Assembly (NCBI GenBank): GCA_002841315.1
Contig: PHEW01000001.1
Location: 62,001-126,000 of the forward strand
Direction: 5' to 3'
From: Actinobacteria bacterium HGW-Actinobacteria-4
Lineage (GTDB): Bacteria > Actinomycetota > Actinomycetes > Actinomycetales > Demequinaceae
DNA: 64,000 nt
A model generated the notes under the pieces. It did not search any database and was not told the origin of the DNA. It saw only the letters and a program-made list of their open reading frames with translations. Below, piece after piece: positions 54,523-62,862 of the stretch (within the stretch, counting starts at the first letter, position 1; the number at the start of each line of letters is the position of its first letter). A program made the translations under genes and the position numbers.

Positions 54523-55514
54523 GCGACCCCATTCGCAGCGCCGTGCACGAGCTCTTCGCGTCGCGCGAGAGCACCCTCCGCGGCACCTCCTTTGCGGCCG
54601 ATGCTCGCGCCAGAGGTCTCATCCGTCGCCGTCGCGCGGCGCGCCAGGCAGGCACGATTGCCGGCGTGCTCGTGGGCGTCGTCGCCCTCGGCGTAGGTGC
54701 GATGGCTGCGGTCGATCATGGAACCGTCGGTCCGTCGAGTAGACCGGGAGTAGCCGGAGTCATCACGCTCGATATCGCTGGGGACACCACGTTTGCGATG
54801 GATGGTGTACTCCCGGGCTGCGGTGAAGCGGCACCAGTGACAGTGCTCCGCAGCGGCGGCTTCGCGTTCGAGCCCATGGGGCGCTCGAAGGTCACGGCGG
54901 GCAATACGGCCGGCAGCGAGGCGCGTCTCATGGGGGATGTGGTGTCTGACTCAGCCAACCCCGTGTCGGTGGCGATCAATGGCCCGGCGGGCGTGATCGT
55001 GAAAGACGGCGTGGTGGTGGGATACACGTCCTGGACTCCAGAAGCGTTCGCCACGCTCGAGCGCGGGGACACCGCGAGGGTGTCATCGACAGTGGGTCAC
55101 ACGGTGACGGTGTGCGTGGATGGGCTACCCGCGACCAAGGAGTTCTTGCCAGCCGGCACCTACGACATCTATCCCGTGATCCATGTGATCGGTTCGCGCG
55201 AGGCGGCCGCGTGGCGGGTACTGCGTGAGGGCCATGCACTTGCCGAGCCCGGCAACGAGCTCCTGCCCGCGGGATACCCAGGTTCGCCGTTCTGCGAAGA
55301 CATCATCGCGACGCTGGCGGAAGACTTGCGCTTCAACGGCCCGGGTCCGGGCGGCAACCTGCCGTACGAGTGCACGGACGGCTCAGTCATCGACATCTCG
55401 GCTGGCACGATCACCGTCCCGTATCCAGGGAAGTACTTCACTGGCGACGTGGACGCGATCCTGATCGGAGAGCCCGTGGAGGTCACGCTTGTGGAGGGCT
55501 ACTACGAGAACTAG
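54519..55514 (+). CDS. Sigma-F-pair partner: single-pass membrane protein, candidate anti-sigma/sensor
   Basis: A 331-aa protein: about 44 cytoplasmic residues with GLIRRRRAARQ, one helix (45-64), then an exported domain. It has LPGCGEAAPV (Cys101), GPAGVIVKDGVVVGYTSW, TVTVCVDGLPATKEF, LPAGTYDIYPVIHV, and a C-terminal region with further Cys (SPFCEDII, LPYECTDG) ending in GDVDAILIGEPVEVTLVEGY. It is clearly related to partner E. AAGGAGG is 5 bp before the ATG. Function as a sensor or anti-sigma is inferred from position and layout. Confidence 0.72.
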   Translation: MSDPIRSAVHELFASRESTLRGTSFAADARARGLIRRRRAARQAGTIAGVLVGVVALGVGAMAAVDHGTVGPSSRPGVAGVITLDIAGDTTFAMDGVLPGCGEAAPVTVLRSGGFAFEPMGRSKVTAGNTAGSEARLMGDVVSDSANPVSVAINGPAGVIVKDGVVVGYTSWTPEAFATLERGDTARVSSTVGHTVTVCVDGLPATKEFLPAGTYDIYPVIHVIGSREAAAWRVLREGHALAEPGNELLPAGYPGSPFCEDIIATLAEDLRFNGPGPGGNLPYECTDGSVIDISAGTITVPYPGKYFTGDVDAILIGEPVEVTLVEGYYEN

Positions 55515-55635
55515 TCCCAGCATCGGCCGCCTGTTGCTCCGGGTCACAGTCGTACAACGGTTGTGAAGAACCCACAAATCTGTCAGCAGGTTTGCGTAGA
55601 ATGTGGCTTAACAACCCCAGCCACGGAGGCTCTCA

Positions 55636-55761
55636 ATGCGCAAGTTCATCACGTTCGCTTTGGTGGGCGTGGGCGCACTCGCATTGGGGGTTCTCGCGGC
55701 TCAGATGTATGACGACTTCCGTGCGGACGACAGTACGGCGCTACCGTCACCTAGCGCGTAG
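55636..55761 (+). CDS. 41-aa single-helix membrane protein
   Basis: The frame from ATG 55636 to TAG 55761 encodes 41 residues: MRKFITFALVGVGALALGVL, then AAQMYDDFRADD and a Ser/Pro end, i.e. one membrane helix with a short acidic tail. GGAGG lies 7 bp upstream, and a TAGAAT -10-like hexamer lies in the preceding leader. The last 11 bp overlap the convergent DUF1990 gene. No family recognised; it follows sigma pair F but is 121 bp away. Confidence 0.6.
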   Translation: MRKFITFALVGVGALALGVLAAQMYDDFRADDSTALPSPSA

Positions 55762-56323
55762 TCACCCTCCGTGCAGGCACCGCGTCGCGAGCTATCCCGC
55801 GTGCCGCGCGCACGTACCTGCGGGTCGCGCGCGCACGGAGCATGCGGCACACCGGCCCTGTCATGCGGGCCGCCCACGTTGCAGGTTGCGAGAACTCGGT
55901 GACGTGAAACTCGATACCGCCGTCGGGCACCAGGACCGCGAGGAACGATTCCTCGCCGCGTAGCGGGTGGCCCGGCAGGGTCCCATAGACAAACCCGGCG
56001 CGGCCCGGTTCATCGACCACGGCTATCACCCTGCACGTCAAGAGGATGGGAAGGTGCCACGGGCGCAGCACCACAGTGTCGCCCTGGGCGAGAGCGGCGC
56101 TACCGGCAAGGCGCGCGAGTCCGCTGCGGCGCTGGATCTCTCCCGTCAGCATCCCGGTGCGCAAGCGTTCGAACTCCTCGACCGTCTCCCCCACGCGAAC
56201 GCTCACGCGATCATGGTCATAGCCGGGCGGGAGCTGGTCAGTGAGCGATGCACCGATCTCGCTGTACGTGGGCGCAGTATCTCGGAGTGCGGCAACCTGC
56301 CTGCGTACGGAACGGCGAGTCAT
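55751..56323 (-). CDS. DUF1990 family protein
   Basis: A 190-aa protein with the DUF1990 pattern: TYSEIGASLTDQLPPGYDHD, the central VVLRPWHLPILLTCRVIAVV, then DEPGRAGFVYGTLPGHPLRG and FHVTEFSQPATWAARMTG. The fold is thought to resemble lipocalin/START-like ligand binders; function unknown. ATG 56323 is used; the frame is open further to 56656 but that part overlaps the next gene out of frame. Confidence 0.83.
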   Translation of the reverse strand: MTRRSVRRQVAALRDTAPTYSEIGASLTDQLPPGYDHDRVSVRVGETVEEFERLRTGMLTGEIQRRSGLARLAGSAALAQGDTVVLRPWHLPILLTCRVIAVVDEPGRAGFVYGTLPGHPLRGEESFLAVLVPDGGIEFHVTEFSQPATWAARMTGPVCRMLRARATRRYVRAARGIARDAVPARRVTTR

Positions 56324-56364
56324 GATGACGCAGGGGAGAGCGGGGTCACGGGTGGCTCGGGGCG

Positions 56365-56640
56365 TCAGCCGGTCTTGCGGCGAAACTCCTTGACCGGGTG
56401 GCCCTTGGCGTCGCCGTGCATATTTGATCCAGGTCCTTGCGAGCCCACGCCTGGCTTGCCGCCCTGCTTGTGGTTGCCCGCGGCCTCCGCCATGACCTCT
56501 TGGGGTTCGCCCTTCTCGACGTCCTTGAGGAACTTCGCGGCGTCCTTGTCGCGAAGCATCACCGCGAGCTTGCCGTGCTGGAAGATGGCGACCTCGCCTG
56601 TAGTGCGGGACCGGTACTCGAAACCTTCTGCTGCTGACAT
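56365..56640 (-). CDS. Small conserved hypothetical protein (91 aa)
   Basis: Starts MSAAEGFEYRSRTTGEVAIF, with QHGKLAVMLRDKDAAKFLKD and VEKGEPQEVMAEAAGNHKQG, ending basic and glycine-rich. It resembles short actinobacterial proteins with the pattern F-Y-R-x-(R/N)-x-G-E-V-x-I-x-H-x-G that have no assigned function. No ribosome-binding site is seen before the ATG. Divergent from the alpha/alpha-toroid gene. Confidence 0.65.
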   Translation of the reverse strand: MSAAEGFEYRSRTTGEVAIFQHGKLAVMLRDKDAAKFLKDVEKGEPQEVMAEAAGNHKQGGKPGVGSQGPGSNMHGDAKGHPVKEFRRKTG

Positions 56641-56726
56641 AGGGCAATCGTCGCACGACCGGGACCTATGCGCTATGCCGCACCCGCAAACGCAGTGCCA
56701 AACTGAGGGCATAAAGGGGGCGAAGC

Positions 56727-57587
56727 ATGACGTCGGTGTCGGAACTCGAGCACCGTCAGCACCGTGACGGTTCCTTTGGTGCGCGCCCCGACGCCGCCGG
56801 TCGGGTGGTCTCCACCATCTTTGCCGCCCGCTCACTGCTAGAAGGCGGCGCCACCGACTCCCCCGCCCTGCCCGCCGCGCTCGACTACCTCACCGCCACC
56901 GCGATCATCGACGGCGGCGGCTCGATCGACGGCACGCGCAATGGAGTGCTTCCCTGCTACACCGGCATGCTCGCTAACCTGCTCGTGAGCGCGGGGCGGT
57001 TGGACGATGCTCGGCCACTGTTGGAGTGGATTGTGAAGTACCAGCCCATCACCTTTGGCGGCATGGTCTACCTCCAGCCATCAGGCCCGGGCTGGGGCGA
57101 GTACCTCCATCGCCGCTACGGCGGGTGCATGCGCTCCACCACCTGCATGCTGGGCCTGGTCCCCACCATCTCCGCCCTCGTGGCGGCGCGTGCAGCCGGG
57201 GTTGATATTGCAGCCGACGCCCACCTCGACGCGATGCGCAGACTACTCATTGATCGGCACCTGATGATCGGGCGCTCGGGCGCGGTCATGCCGCTGTCCG
57301 GACGGACCACCAACGATCCCACTGGGACCCGCTGGTTGCTGCCAGCGTTCCCTCGCGACTATGTGATCGACCTAATCGACCTGCTCTCGCTCGCCGTCGC
57401 GCTGGACGTGCCGCGTGAGGCCATGCAAGAGGCGCGCGAGCTTCTCGAGTCGTGGCGCCTGCCGGACGGAACTTGGCCCATGCTCGGCAAGCGGCGCATC
57501 CTCGACGCCTACCGCCCTGAGTCGGTGAGCAGCCGTCAGCCCAGTGCGATCATCACTGCACGGGTGCGTGCGCTCGAGCTTGGGTGA
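56727..57587 (+). CDS. Prenyltransferase/squalene-oxidase-repeat (alpha/alpha toroid) protein
   Basis: A 286-aa helical protein whose ends carry QW-like repeats (HRQHRDGSFGARPD and WRLPDGTWPMLGKRR) as in terpenoid cyclase/prenyltransferase toroids. The DxDD and related cyclase catalytic motifs are not evident. RYGGCMRSTTCMLGLVPTIS contains conserved-looking Cys. Enzyme activity is uncertain; it may be a catalytically altered toroid. GGGGCGAAG precedes the ATG. Confidence 0.7.
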   Translation: MTSVSELEHRQHRDGSFGARPDAAGRVVSTIFAARSLLEGGATDSPALPAALDYLTATAIIDGGGSIDGTRNGVLPCYTGMLANLLVSAGRLDDARPLLEWIVKYQPITFGGMVYLQPSGPGWGEYLHRRYGGCMRSTTCMLGLVPTISALVAARAAGVDIAADAHLDAMRRLLIDRHLMIGRSGAVMPLSGRTTNDPTGTRWLLPAFPRDYVIDLIDLLSLAVALDVPREAMQEARELLESWRLPDGTWPMLGKRRILDAYRPESVSSRQPSAIITARVRALELG

Positions 57588-57641
57588 CGTTGGGCTTTCA
57601 CGAGCGCGTCACATGTCCAGCCCCGCCGTTCACCGCGACGC

Positions 57642-57685
57642 CACATTGTGTGCAGCACTCAATGCAGCACTTTGTGTAGCATTGT
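57642..57685. promoter_or_regulatory. Repeat-rich operator/promoter of the toxin-antitoxin operon
   Basis: Contains two copies of TGCAGCACT 13 bp apart (57651-57659, 57664-57672) and related TTGTGT words at 57646 and 57672, ending in a TAGCAT -10-like hexamer (57677-57682). Direct repeats over the promoter fit autoregulation by the antitoxin. Confidence 0.45.
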
Positions 57686-57734
57686 CTCCACAGAGCACAT
57701 CAACGCACCCGATGAACCTCGAAAGCAGCGCGCC

Positions 57735-58013
57735 ATGAACTCAGCACTTCGCCACAAGGTCGCCAAGCGCACGTCGCTTCCGCTCACGGTTCAGGATCTA
57801 GAAGATCTGTCCGCCATCAGTGGGTCGCCGGCTGCGCTTGACGCACTCGACGTGGACGCATCAATGTCAGAGGCGGCGCTCTTGCACCGCGTGTTCCAGC
57901 TGGGAGTCAAGCGTGCCTACGAGTTACTCGACGAGGTTGGGTACGCGCAACTCGCCACCGACCCGGAGCGCGCCGAGTTCCAGCGCATCTCCAAAGCCCG
58001 CCGCCGCGGCTAG
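57735..58013 (+). CDS. Antitoxin of a PemK/MazF-type pair
   Basis: A 92-aa helical, acidic protein (LTVQDLEDLSAISGSPAALD, MSEAALLHRVFQLGVKRAYE) encoded 12 bp before the toxin gene. Its class is not recognised with certainty; identity rests on size, position and the repeat-rich promoter. The central helix could form a ribbon or helical DNA-binding dimer. ATG at 57735. Confidence 0.65.
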   Translation: MNSALRHKVAKRTSLPLTVQDLEDLSAISGSPAALDALDVDASMSEAALLHRVFQLGVKRAYELLDEVGYAQLATDPERAEFQRISKARRRG

Positions 58014-58025
58014 GGCCGGTGCGCC

Positions 58026-58346
58026 ATGACCACCTTCACGCGCGGCCAGGTCTATTGGGCGACCTTCGACGAAGCCGTGGGCCGCAAGCCGTGGCTCGTA
58101 GTCTCGAACAACGCTCGCAACCGACGCCTTGAGGACGTGTTGGTCGCGCGGATCACGAGCACCCCCAAGCCACACATCAGCTCGATTGTGGAGCTACCTC
58201 ACGGTGAGTGCGTCGCGGGTAGCGTGCTGTGCGACGACATCATCGCGATGGACGAGCACGACGCGCCGGAACTTGCGGGGGCCCTGTCCCCCAGCACCAT
58301 GCGACGGGTCGACGCGGCACTCGCCGCTGCTCTGGGGCTCGGGTAG
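58026..58346 (+). CDS. PemK/MazF-family endoribonuclease toxin
   Basis: A 106-aa toxin. [24 protein letters not shown] is the MazF N-terminal signature, [10 protein letters not shown] the following strand, [13 protein letters not shown] the conserved acidic segment, and the C-terminal helix is [20 protein letters not shown]. Such proteins cleave mRNA, often at short sequence motifs. It is 12 bp downstream of the putative antitoxin and ends 17 bp before the acs promoter. Confidence 0.87.
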   Translation: MTTFTRGQVYWATFDEAVGRKPWLVVSNNARNRRLEDVLVARITSTPKPHISSIVELPHGECVAGSVLCDDIIAMDEHDAPELAGALSPSTMRRVDAALAAALGLG

Positions 58347-58363
58347 TTGGTCCCGCACAGGGG

Positions 58364-58392
58364 TTTACTTAAGGTTCCTAACAAACTATAGT
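58364..58392 (+). promoter_or_regulatory. Predicted leaderless promoter of acs
   Basis: TTTACT (58364-58369), a 17-bp spacer, and TATAGT (58387-58392). The acs ATG at 58399 is 7 nt after the -10 box, where the +1 base would fall, and no ribosome-binding site is present. Confidence 0.7.
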
Positions 58393-58398
58393 GACCGC

Positions 58399-60396
58399 AT
58401 GGCCACTGTTGTCCCCGCATTGGCGAATCTCCACACGGAGACGCGCGCCTTCCCCCCGTCCCCCGAGTTTGCCGCGCAGGCGAACGCCCAACCGGGCATC
58501 TACGAGCAAGCAGACCAAGACCGCGTCGCGTTCTGGGCGGATCAGGCTCGCAGCCTCGCCTGGGCTACTCCGTTCACCGAGACCCTCGACTGGTCGGACG
58601 CCCCCGCAGCCAAGTGGTTTGCGGACGGCACCCTCAATGCCTGCGACAACGCCGTGGACCGCCACGTGCGCGAAGGCCGCGGTGACCGCGTCGCGTTCCA
58701 CTTTGAGGGAGAGCCCGGCGACACCCGCACCCTCACCTACGCCGACATGCACCGCGAGGTCCAGAAGGCGGCGAACGCCCTCGAGTCGCTCGGCGTCAGC
58801 AAGGGTGATCGCGTCGCGATCTACCTACCCCAAATCCCCGAAGCCGTGATCTCGATGCTGGCTTGCGCGCGCATCGGCGCCATTCACTCTGTTGTCTTTG
58901 GTGGGTTCAGTGCGGAGAGCCTCCGCCAGCGAATCGACGATGCTGAGGCTAGCTTGGTCATCACGGCCGACGGCGGCAACCGGCGCGGCAAGCATTTGGC
59001 GCTCAAGCCGCTGGTGGACGAGGCCCTCGCTGCCGGAGACCACCACCCCGAGCCGTGCGCCACCGTCAAGCACGTGCTCACGGTCCAGCGCACCGGGCAA
59101 GATACTCATTGGGAAAAGGGCCGCGACGTGTGGTGGCACGATGTTGTGGACCCTGCGAGCGACTCCCACGAGCCTGTCATGGTCGAGGCCGAGCACCCGC
59201 TGTTCATCCTCTACACCTCTGGAACCACGGGCAGCCCCAAGGGACTGTTTCATTCCACCGGCGGCTACCTCACTGGCGTAGCGACCACCCACAAGATGGT
59301 GTTCGACCTCAAGCCGGAAACGGACGTCTACTGGTGCTCCGCGGACGTGGGCTGGATCACGGGCCACAGCTACATCGTGTACGGACCCATGACCAACGGT
59401 GCCACCCAGGTGCTCTACGAGGGAACCCCCAACACCCCTCACGAGGGCCGCTGGTGGGAGATCATCCAGAAGTACGGCGTGACCATCTTCTATACCGCGC
59501 CCACCGCGATCCGCACGTTCATGAAGTGGGGGGAGGCGATCCCGAATCAGTACGACCTCACCTCGCTGCGGCTGCTGGGCTCCGTGGGCGAACCCATCAA
59601 CCCCGAGGCGTGGATGTGGTACCGCCGCGTGATCGGCGGCGACCGCTGCCCCGTGGTCGACACCTGGTGGCAGACCGAGACCGGATCGATCATGATCTCG
59701 CCCCTGCCTGGGGTCACCGCGACCAAGCCGGGCTCCGCGCAGAAGCCCATGCCCGGAGTGGGCGTGGACGTGGTGGACGATCACGGCGATCCCGTGCCCG
59801 ACGGCAGCGGCGGCTACCTGGTCCTGACCGAGCCATGGCCGTCCATGCTGCGCGGCATCTGGGGTGACCGCCCACGATACGAACGCACGTACTGGAGCAG
59901 GTTCCCCGGCCTCTACTTTGCGGGCGACGGTGCCAAGAAGGACGCCGACGGCGACATCTGGCTGCTAGGACGCGTGGATGACGTGATGAACGTGTCCGGA
60001 CACAGGCTCTCGACCACCGAAGTGGAGCACGCGCTGGTGTCGCACCCGTGGGTCGCGGAGGCCGCCGTGGTGGGCGCGAGTGATGACGTGACCGGCCAGG
60101 CGGTGGTGGCGTTCGTAATCATCCGCTCCGACGCCGTGGACCTCAACGAGGACGGGCACGAGGTTGCCGTGGCTCTCCGCAACCATGTGAGCCACGAGAT
60201 TGGGCCCATCGCGAAGCCGCGCACCATCCTGGTGGTAACCGAGGTGCCCAAGACCCGTTCGGGCAAGATCATGCGGCGCCTGCTGCGCGACGTCGCGGAA
60301 CACAGGCCGGTGGGTGACGTCACTACGCTCGCGGATTCGACCGTCATGGACGCGATCACCGCGGGGCTCGAGGCCGGCAAGGCCGACGAGGACTAG
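58399..60396 (+). CDS. acs: Acetyl-CoA synthetase Acs
   Basis: AMP-forming acetate activation to acetyl-CoA. The P-loop is [41 protein letters not shown], and the C-terminal [11 protein letters not shown] (with the regulatory Lys that is acetylated in homologues) are intact. 665 aa matches the family. The long open frame from 58129 is an upstream artefact across the toxin gene. The ATG falls at the predicted transcription start. Position matches M. tuberculosis acs (Rv3667). Confidence 0.96.
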   Translation: MATVVPALANLHTETRAFPPSPEFAAQANAQPGIYEQADQDRVAFWADQARSLAWATPFTETLDWSDAPAAKWFADGTLNACDNAVDRHVREGRGDRVAFHFEGEPGDTRTLTYADMHREVQKAANALESLGVSKGDRVAIYLPQIPEAVISMLACARIGAIHSVVFGGFSAESLRQRIDDAEASLVITADGGNRRGKHLALKPLVDEALAAGDHHPEPCATVKHVLTVQRTGQDTHWEKGRDVWWHDVVDPASDSHEPVMVEAEHPLFILYTSGTTGSPKGLFHSTGGYLTGVATTHKMVFDLKPETDVYWCSADVGWITGHSYIVYGPMTNGATQVLYEGTPNTPHEGRWWEIIQKYGVTIFYTAPTAIRTFMKWGEAIPNQYDLTSLRLLGSVGEPINPEAWMWYRRVIGGDRCPVVDTWWQTETGSIMISPLPGVTATKPGSAQKPMPGVGVDVVDDHGDPVPDGSGGYLVLTEPWPSMLRGIWGDRPRYERTYWSRFPGLYFAGDGAKKDADGDIWLLGRVDDVMNVSGHRLSTTEVEHALVSHPWVAEAAVVGASDDVTGQAVVAFVIIRSDAVDLNEDGHEVAVALRNHVSHEIGPIAKPRTILVVTEVPKTRSGKIMRRLLRDVAEHRPVGDVTTLADSTVMDAITAGLEAGKADED

Positions 60397-60430
60397 CTCG
60401 GGGACTCGGAAGATGGCGTGGCCCAGGACC

Positions 60431-61831
60431 TCACCATGAGGCGATGGCACCCCGGACGTGCGCCGAGGTGAAGTGTGATCCTGGCTCAAAAGCGAGGCTC
60501 GCGACGGCAAGCCCGTTGTCAAGAAACAACTCGACGGTGCAGACGTCGATCACCAACCGACAGGGCCCCACGATCGGGCGAGCGAGGCGAGAGAGTGACT
60601 CTGTTGTCATCGGGCGGGACGCCGCTCCGTCGAGCCATCGCGTGGCGGTGACGCGGAGCGTGAGTTCACGATCATCCCACTCGAGAGTCGCACACTCCCC
60701 TGTCGAGGTCTCCACGACCACCGCGCCCACCGCTCCGGACACGACGCCGACGTCAACAAAGATCGCGCCCAGTGCCACCGGCAACTCTGTCGACCCGAAT
60801 GCATCGACCGATGCGCGTTCGCTTCCGACCGTCGATGGTGCTGCTCCCGCCGATCCCCCCACCGGCCACTGAGTGAGTAAGGGTTGACCGTCGACGCTGA
60901 GAAGCCCAAGGGTGCGCGCGAGTGAGAGCACTCCGCGCCATGAGGTACGTCGGCCTCGCCGCGCCCAACGCCAGTTCGCCATCCAAGCCATCCACAAAGG
61001 CTGAGGTGCGAGACGGAATGACTGCGCGGCGTAAAAGTCTGGACCACAATCAACTGGCCGAAACCTACTACCCACACCTGGCGTGAACGAGCGACCATCG
61101 AACTCTCCGACGATGTACTTCATCGCTGTCGCCGTCTCCGGACCACCTTCCATCCAGCCGACGGTAAGGACCCAATGATGGCGACCCTCATCGTCGGCGA
61201 GCCGCACAAGAGAGGGCGTCTCGAGCGTCGGCGCATCGGCGCCGGGCTCCGCGAACCGCGACAGAAGTTCCCACTCGATCATGGTTCTTGATCGGTAGAA
61301 CTCCACTCCGGGCCCAGCAGTGAGCATCATGACCCACCACGTGTCTTCGGGTTCACCGCTCTCACCAACCCACTCGAAGACGACCGGATCCCGGAAGTCT
61401 CTGCGATTGTTCGGAGAGCGCAAGACTGGATCACGACGCGGTCTGGACCATGTGAAACCGCCGTCGGTCGAGACTGCGATGCATTGTGTCTCCTCGCCCT
61501 CATGGTGGCGAGTGAAGAACGCGACCAGGGTCTGCGGCCCGAAACCTAGCAGGTCGTTGCGATCAACAACACACGACCCAGAGAAGATCATCCCGTCCGC
61601 GTCAGGGTACAACGCAATCGGCTGATGATGCCAGGTCACCAAGTCGGAACTTGTGGCGTGCCCCCAGTGCATGGGCCCCCAGTCGGACTTGTTGGGGTAT
61701 GCCTGGTAGTACACGTGGTAAGTCGCGCCCACGAGCACGAGGCCGTTCGGGTCGCTCAACCACCCCGACGGCGGCGTGATGTGCGCGGTCGGTCGATCAG
61801 GGCCAGCGGCCCGCTCATCAGAGACCGTCAC
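60431..61831 (-). CDS. Glycoside hydrolase family 32 (sucrose/fructan hydrolase)
   Basis: A 466-aa five-bladed beta-propeller plus C-terminal beta-sandwich. The nucleophile Asp is in SGWLSDPNGLV, RDP in RRDFRDPVVF, and the acid/base Glu in TLETPSLVRL, where the usual E-C-P is E-T-P. FSGSCVVDRND is also typical. No signal peptide is present, so it acts on imported sugar, e.g. sucrose, sucrose-6-phosphate or short fructo-oligosaccharides. Its GTG start overlaps the LacI stop (GTGA). It ends the leftward permease-LacI-GH32 operon. Confidence 0.9.
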   Translation of the reverse strand: MTVSDERAAGPDRPTAHITPPSGWLSDPNGLVLVGATYHVYYQAYPNKSDWGPMHWGHATSSDLVTWHHQPIALYPDADGMIFSGSCVVDRNDLLGFGPQTLVAFFTRHHEGEETQCIAVSTDGGFTWSRPRRDPVLRSPNNRRDFRDPVVFEWVGESGEPEDTWWVMMLTAGPGVEFYRSRTMIEWELLSRFAEPGADAPTLETPSLVRLADDEGRHHWVLTVGWMEGGPETATAMKYIVGEFDGRSFTPGVGSRFRPVDCGPDFYAAQSFRLAPQPLWMAWMANWRWARRGRRTSWRGVLSLARTLGLLSVDGQPLLTQWPVGGSAGAAPSTVGSERASVDAFGSTELPVALGAIFVDVGVVSGAVGAVVVETSTGECATLEWDDRELTLRVTATRWLDGAASRPMTTESLSRLARPIVGPCRLVIDVCTVELFLDNGLAVASLAFEPGSHFTSAHVRGAIASW

Positions 61832-62862
61832 GACAGTGACGCAGTCGATTCGCGCTGCACGAACTCAAGCGGTATGCGATGCTCAACGCGCCGAGCGACT
61901 GTCGGAGCATCGAGTAAAGTCTCGACTGCCCAGCGGCCCATCTTGTAGTGGGGCAGCTGGAACGTCGACAAAGGCGGATCAGTCATGAGCGCGACAAGCT
62001 CCTGGTTGTCAATGCCTACTACAGATAGGTCGTCAGGAACACGCCGACGCGCAACGCGCGCCGCCCGAATTGCTCCAGCAGCCATGCGGTCGTTGAAGCA
62101 GAACATCGCAGTGACATCCGGGCAGCGATCAATAATGGCACCGCCGGCCCGCACTCCACCGTCAAACTCATCGATATCGGCAGCCACCAGCGTCTGATCA
62201 AACTCCAGACCCGCGTCCATGAGCGCTCCACGATAGCCCGCAATTCGCTCGTGGGCCGCCGGAATATCGGCGCTGCTGGTGACAAAGCCGATGCGCTGAT
62301 GCCCGAGCCCCACGAGGTGAGAAGTGGCTTGCCGCGCACCGGCAAACTCGTCAGGGGTGACCGAAGGATGATTCCCGCGTGGCGCACGGATGTCGAGGAG
62401 CACGGTCGGCACTAAGTCGAGCAACTCAGGAACGTCCCGATACTGGTGGTACATCGTGGCGTAGATGATTCCGTCGACGCGGCGATCAAGCATTGTCAGG
62501 ATCGCGCGCTCCTCGACTTCGGGGTCGCCTCCGGAGTTCATCAAGAGCAACACCTTGCCGCGCTCCCATGCGGCATCTTGGGAGCCCTGGACCATCGCAC
62601 CGGCATGAGGAGTACTGGCGATGACGTCGGACACGAAGCCAATCGTGTCGGTAGCGTTTCTCTTGAGCCCCACGGCAATTGCGTTACGCCTATAGCCCAT
62701 CTCCTGCGCGATACGCAGGACGCGGTCGCGGGTGCCGTGCGGAATTCCGGCATCGACTCCCGCGAGTACCCGAGACACCGTCGAGGCCGAAACCTCCGCA
62801 GCCCGAGCGACATCGGTCTGTGTCACCGGCCGGTACCGATGTGCCCGTTGCCACTCAGCCAC
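61828..62862 (-). CDS. LacI-family transcriptional regulator of the GH32/ABC operon
   Basis: A 344-aa repressor. The HTH is QTDVARAAEVSASTVSRVLA with the hinge region RRNAIAVGLKRNATDTIGFV; the periplasmic-binding-like ligand domain contains VDGIIYATMYHQYRD, LGHQRIGFVTSSADIP and SVVGIDNQELVALM. Presumed effector is a sugar or fructan breakdown product. The GTG at 62862 overlaps the permease gene by 8 bp and follows a GGCGGGGG site; a TTG at 62889 gives 9 extra residues. No operator is visible in the window because the promoter lies to the right. Confidence 0.9.
   Translation of the reverse strand: MAEWQRAHRYRPVTQTDVARAAEVSASTVSRVLAGVDAGIPHGTRDRVLRIAQEMGYRRNAIAVGLKRNATDTIGFVSDVIASTPHAGAMVQGSQDAAWERGKVLLLMNSGGDPEVEERAILTMLDRRVDGIIYATMYHQYRDVPELLDLVPTVLLDIRAPRGNHPSVTPDEFAGARQATSHLVGLGHQRIGFVTSSADIPAAHERIAGYRGALMDAGLEFDQTLVAADIDEFDGGVRAGGAIIDRCPDVTAMFCFNDRMAAGAIRAARVARRRVPDDLSVVGIDNQELVALMTDPPLSTFQLPHYKMGRWAVETLLDAPTVARRVEHRIPLEFVQRESTASLS

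Larger units (their letters stand above)
49856..55529. repeat. Cluster of six dispersed GCATCGGCCG words
   Basis: Exact copies of GCATCGGCCG or its complement start at 49856, 50853, 51382, 52001, 54595 and 55520; nine more are at 1958, 3548, 9436, 14248, 16245, 21862, 26791, 26914 and 36375. All 15 are preceded by a purine when read in the GCATCGGCCG sense. They occur in coding and non-coding DNA and in both orientations. Confidence 0.7.

Noticed and set aside
55540..55580. CAACGGTTGT palindrome before the 41-aa gene as an ECF promoter
   Set aside because: No CGT word occurs 16-17 bp downstream in either direction.
58129..58398. Extended acs reading frame
   Set aside because: It overlaps the toxin gene out of frame; the acs promoter and family N-terminus place the start at 58399.
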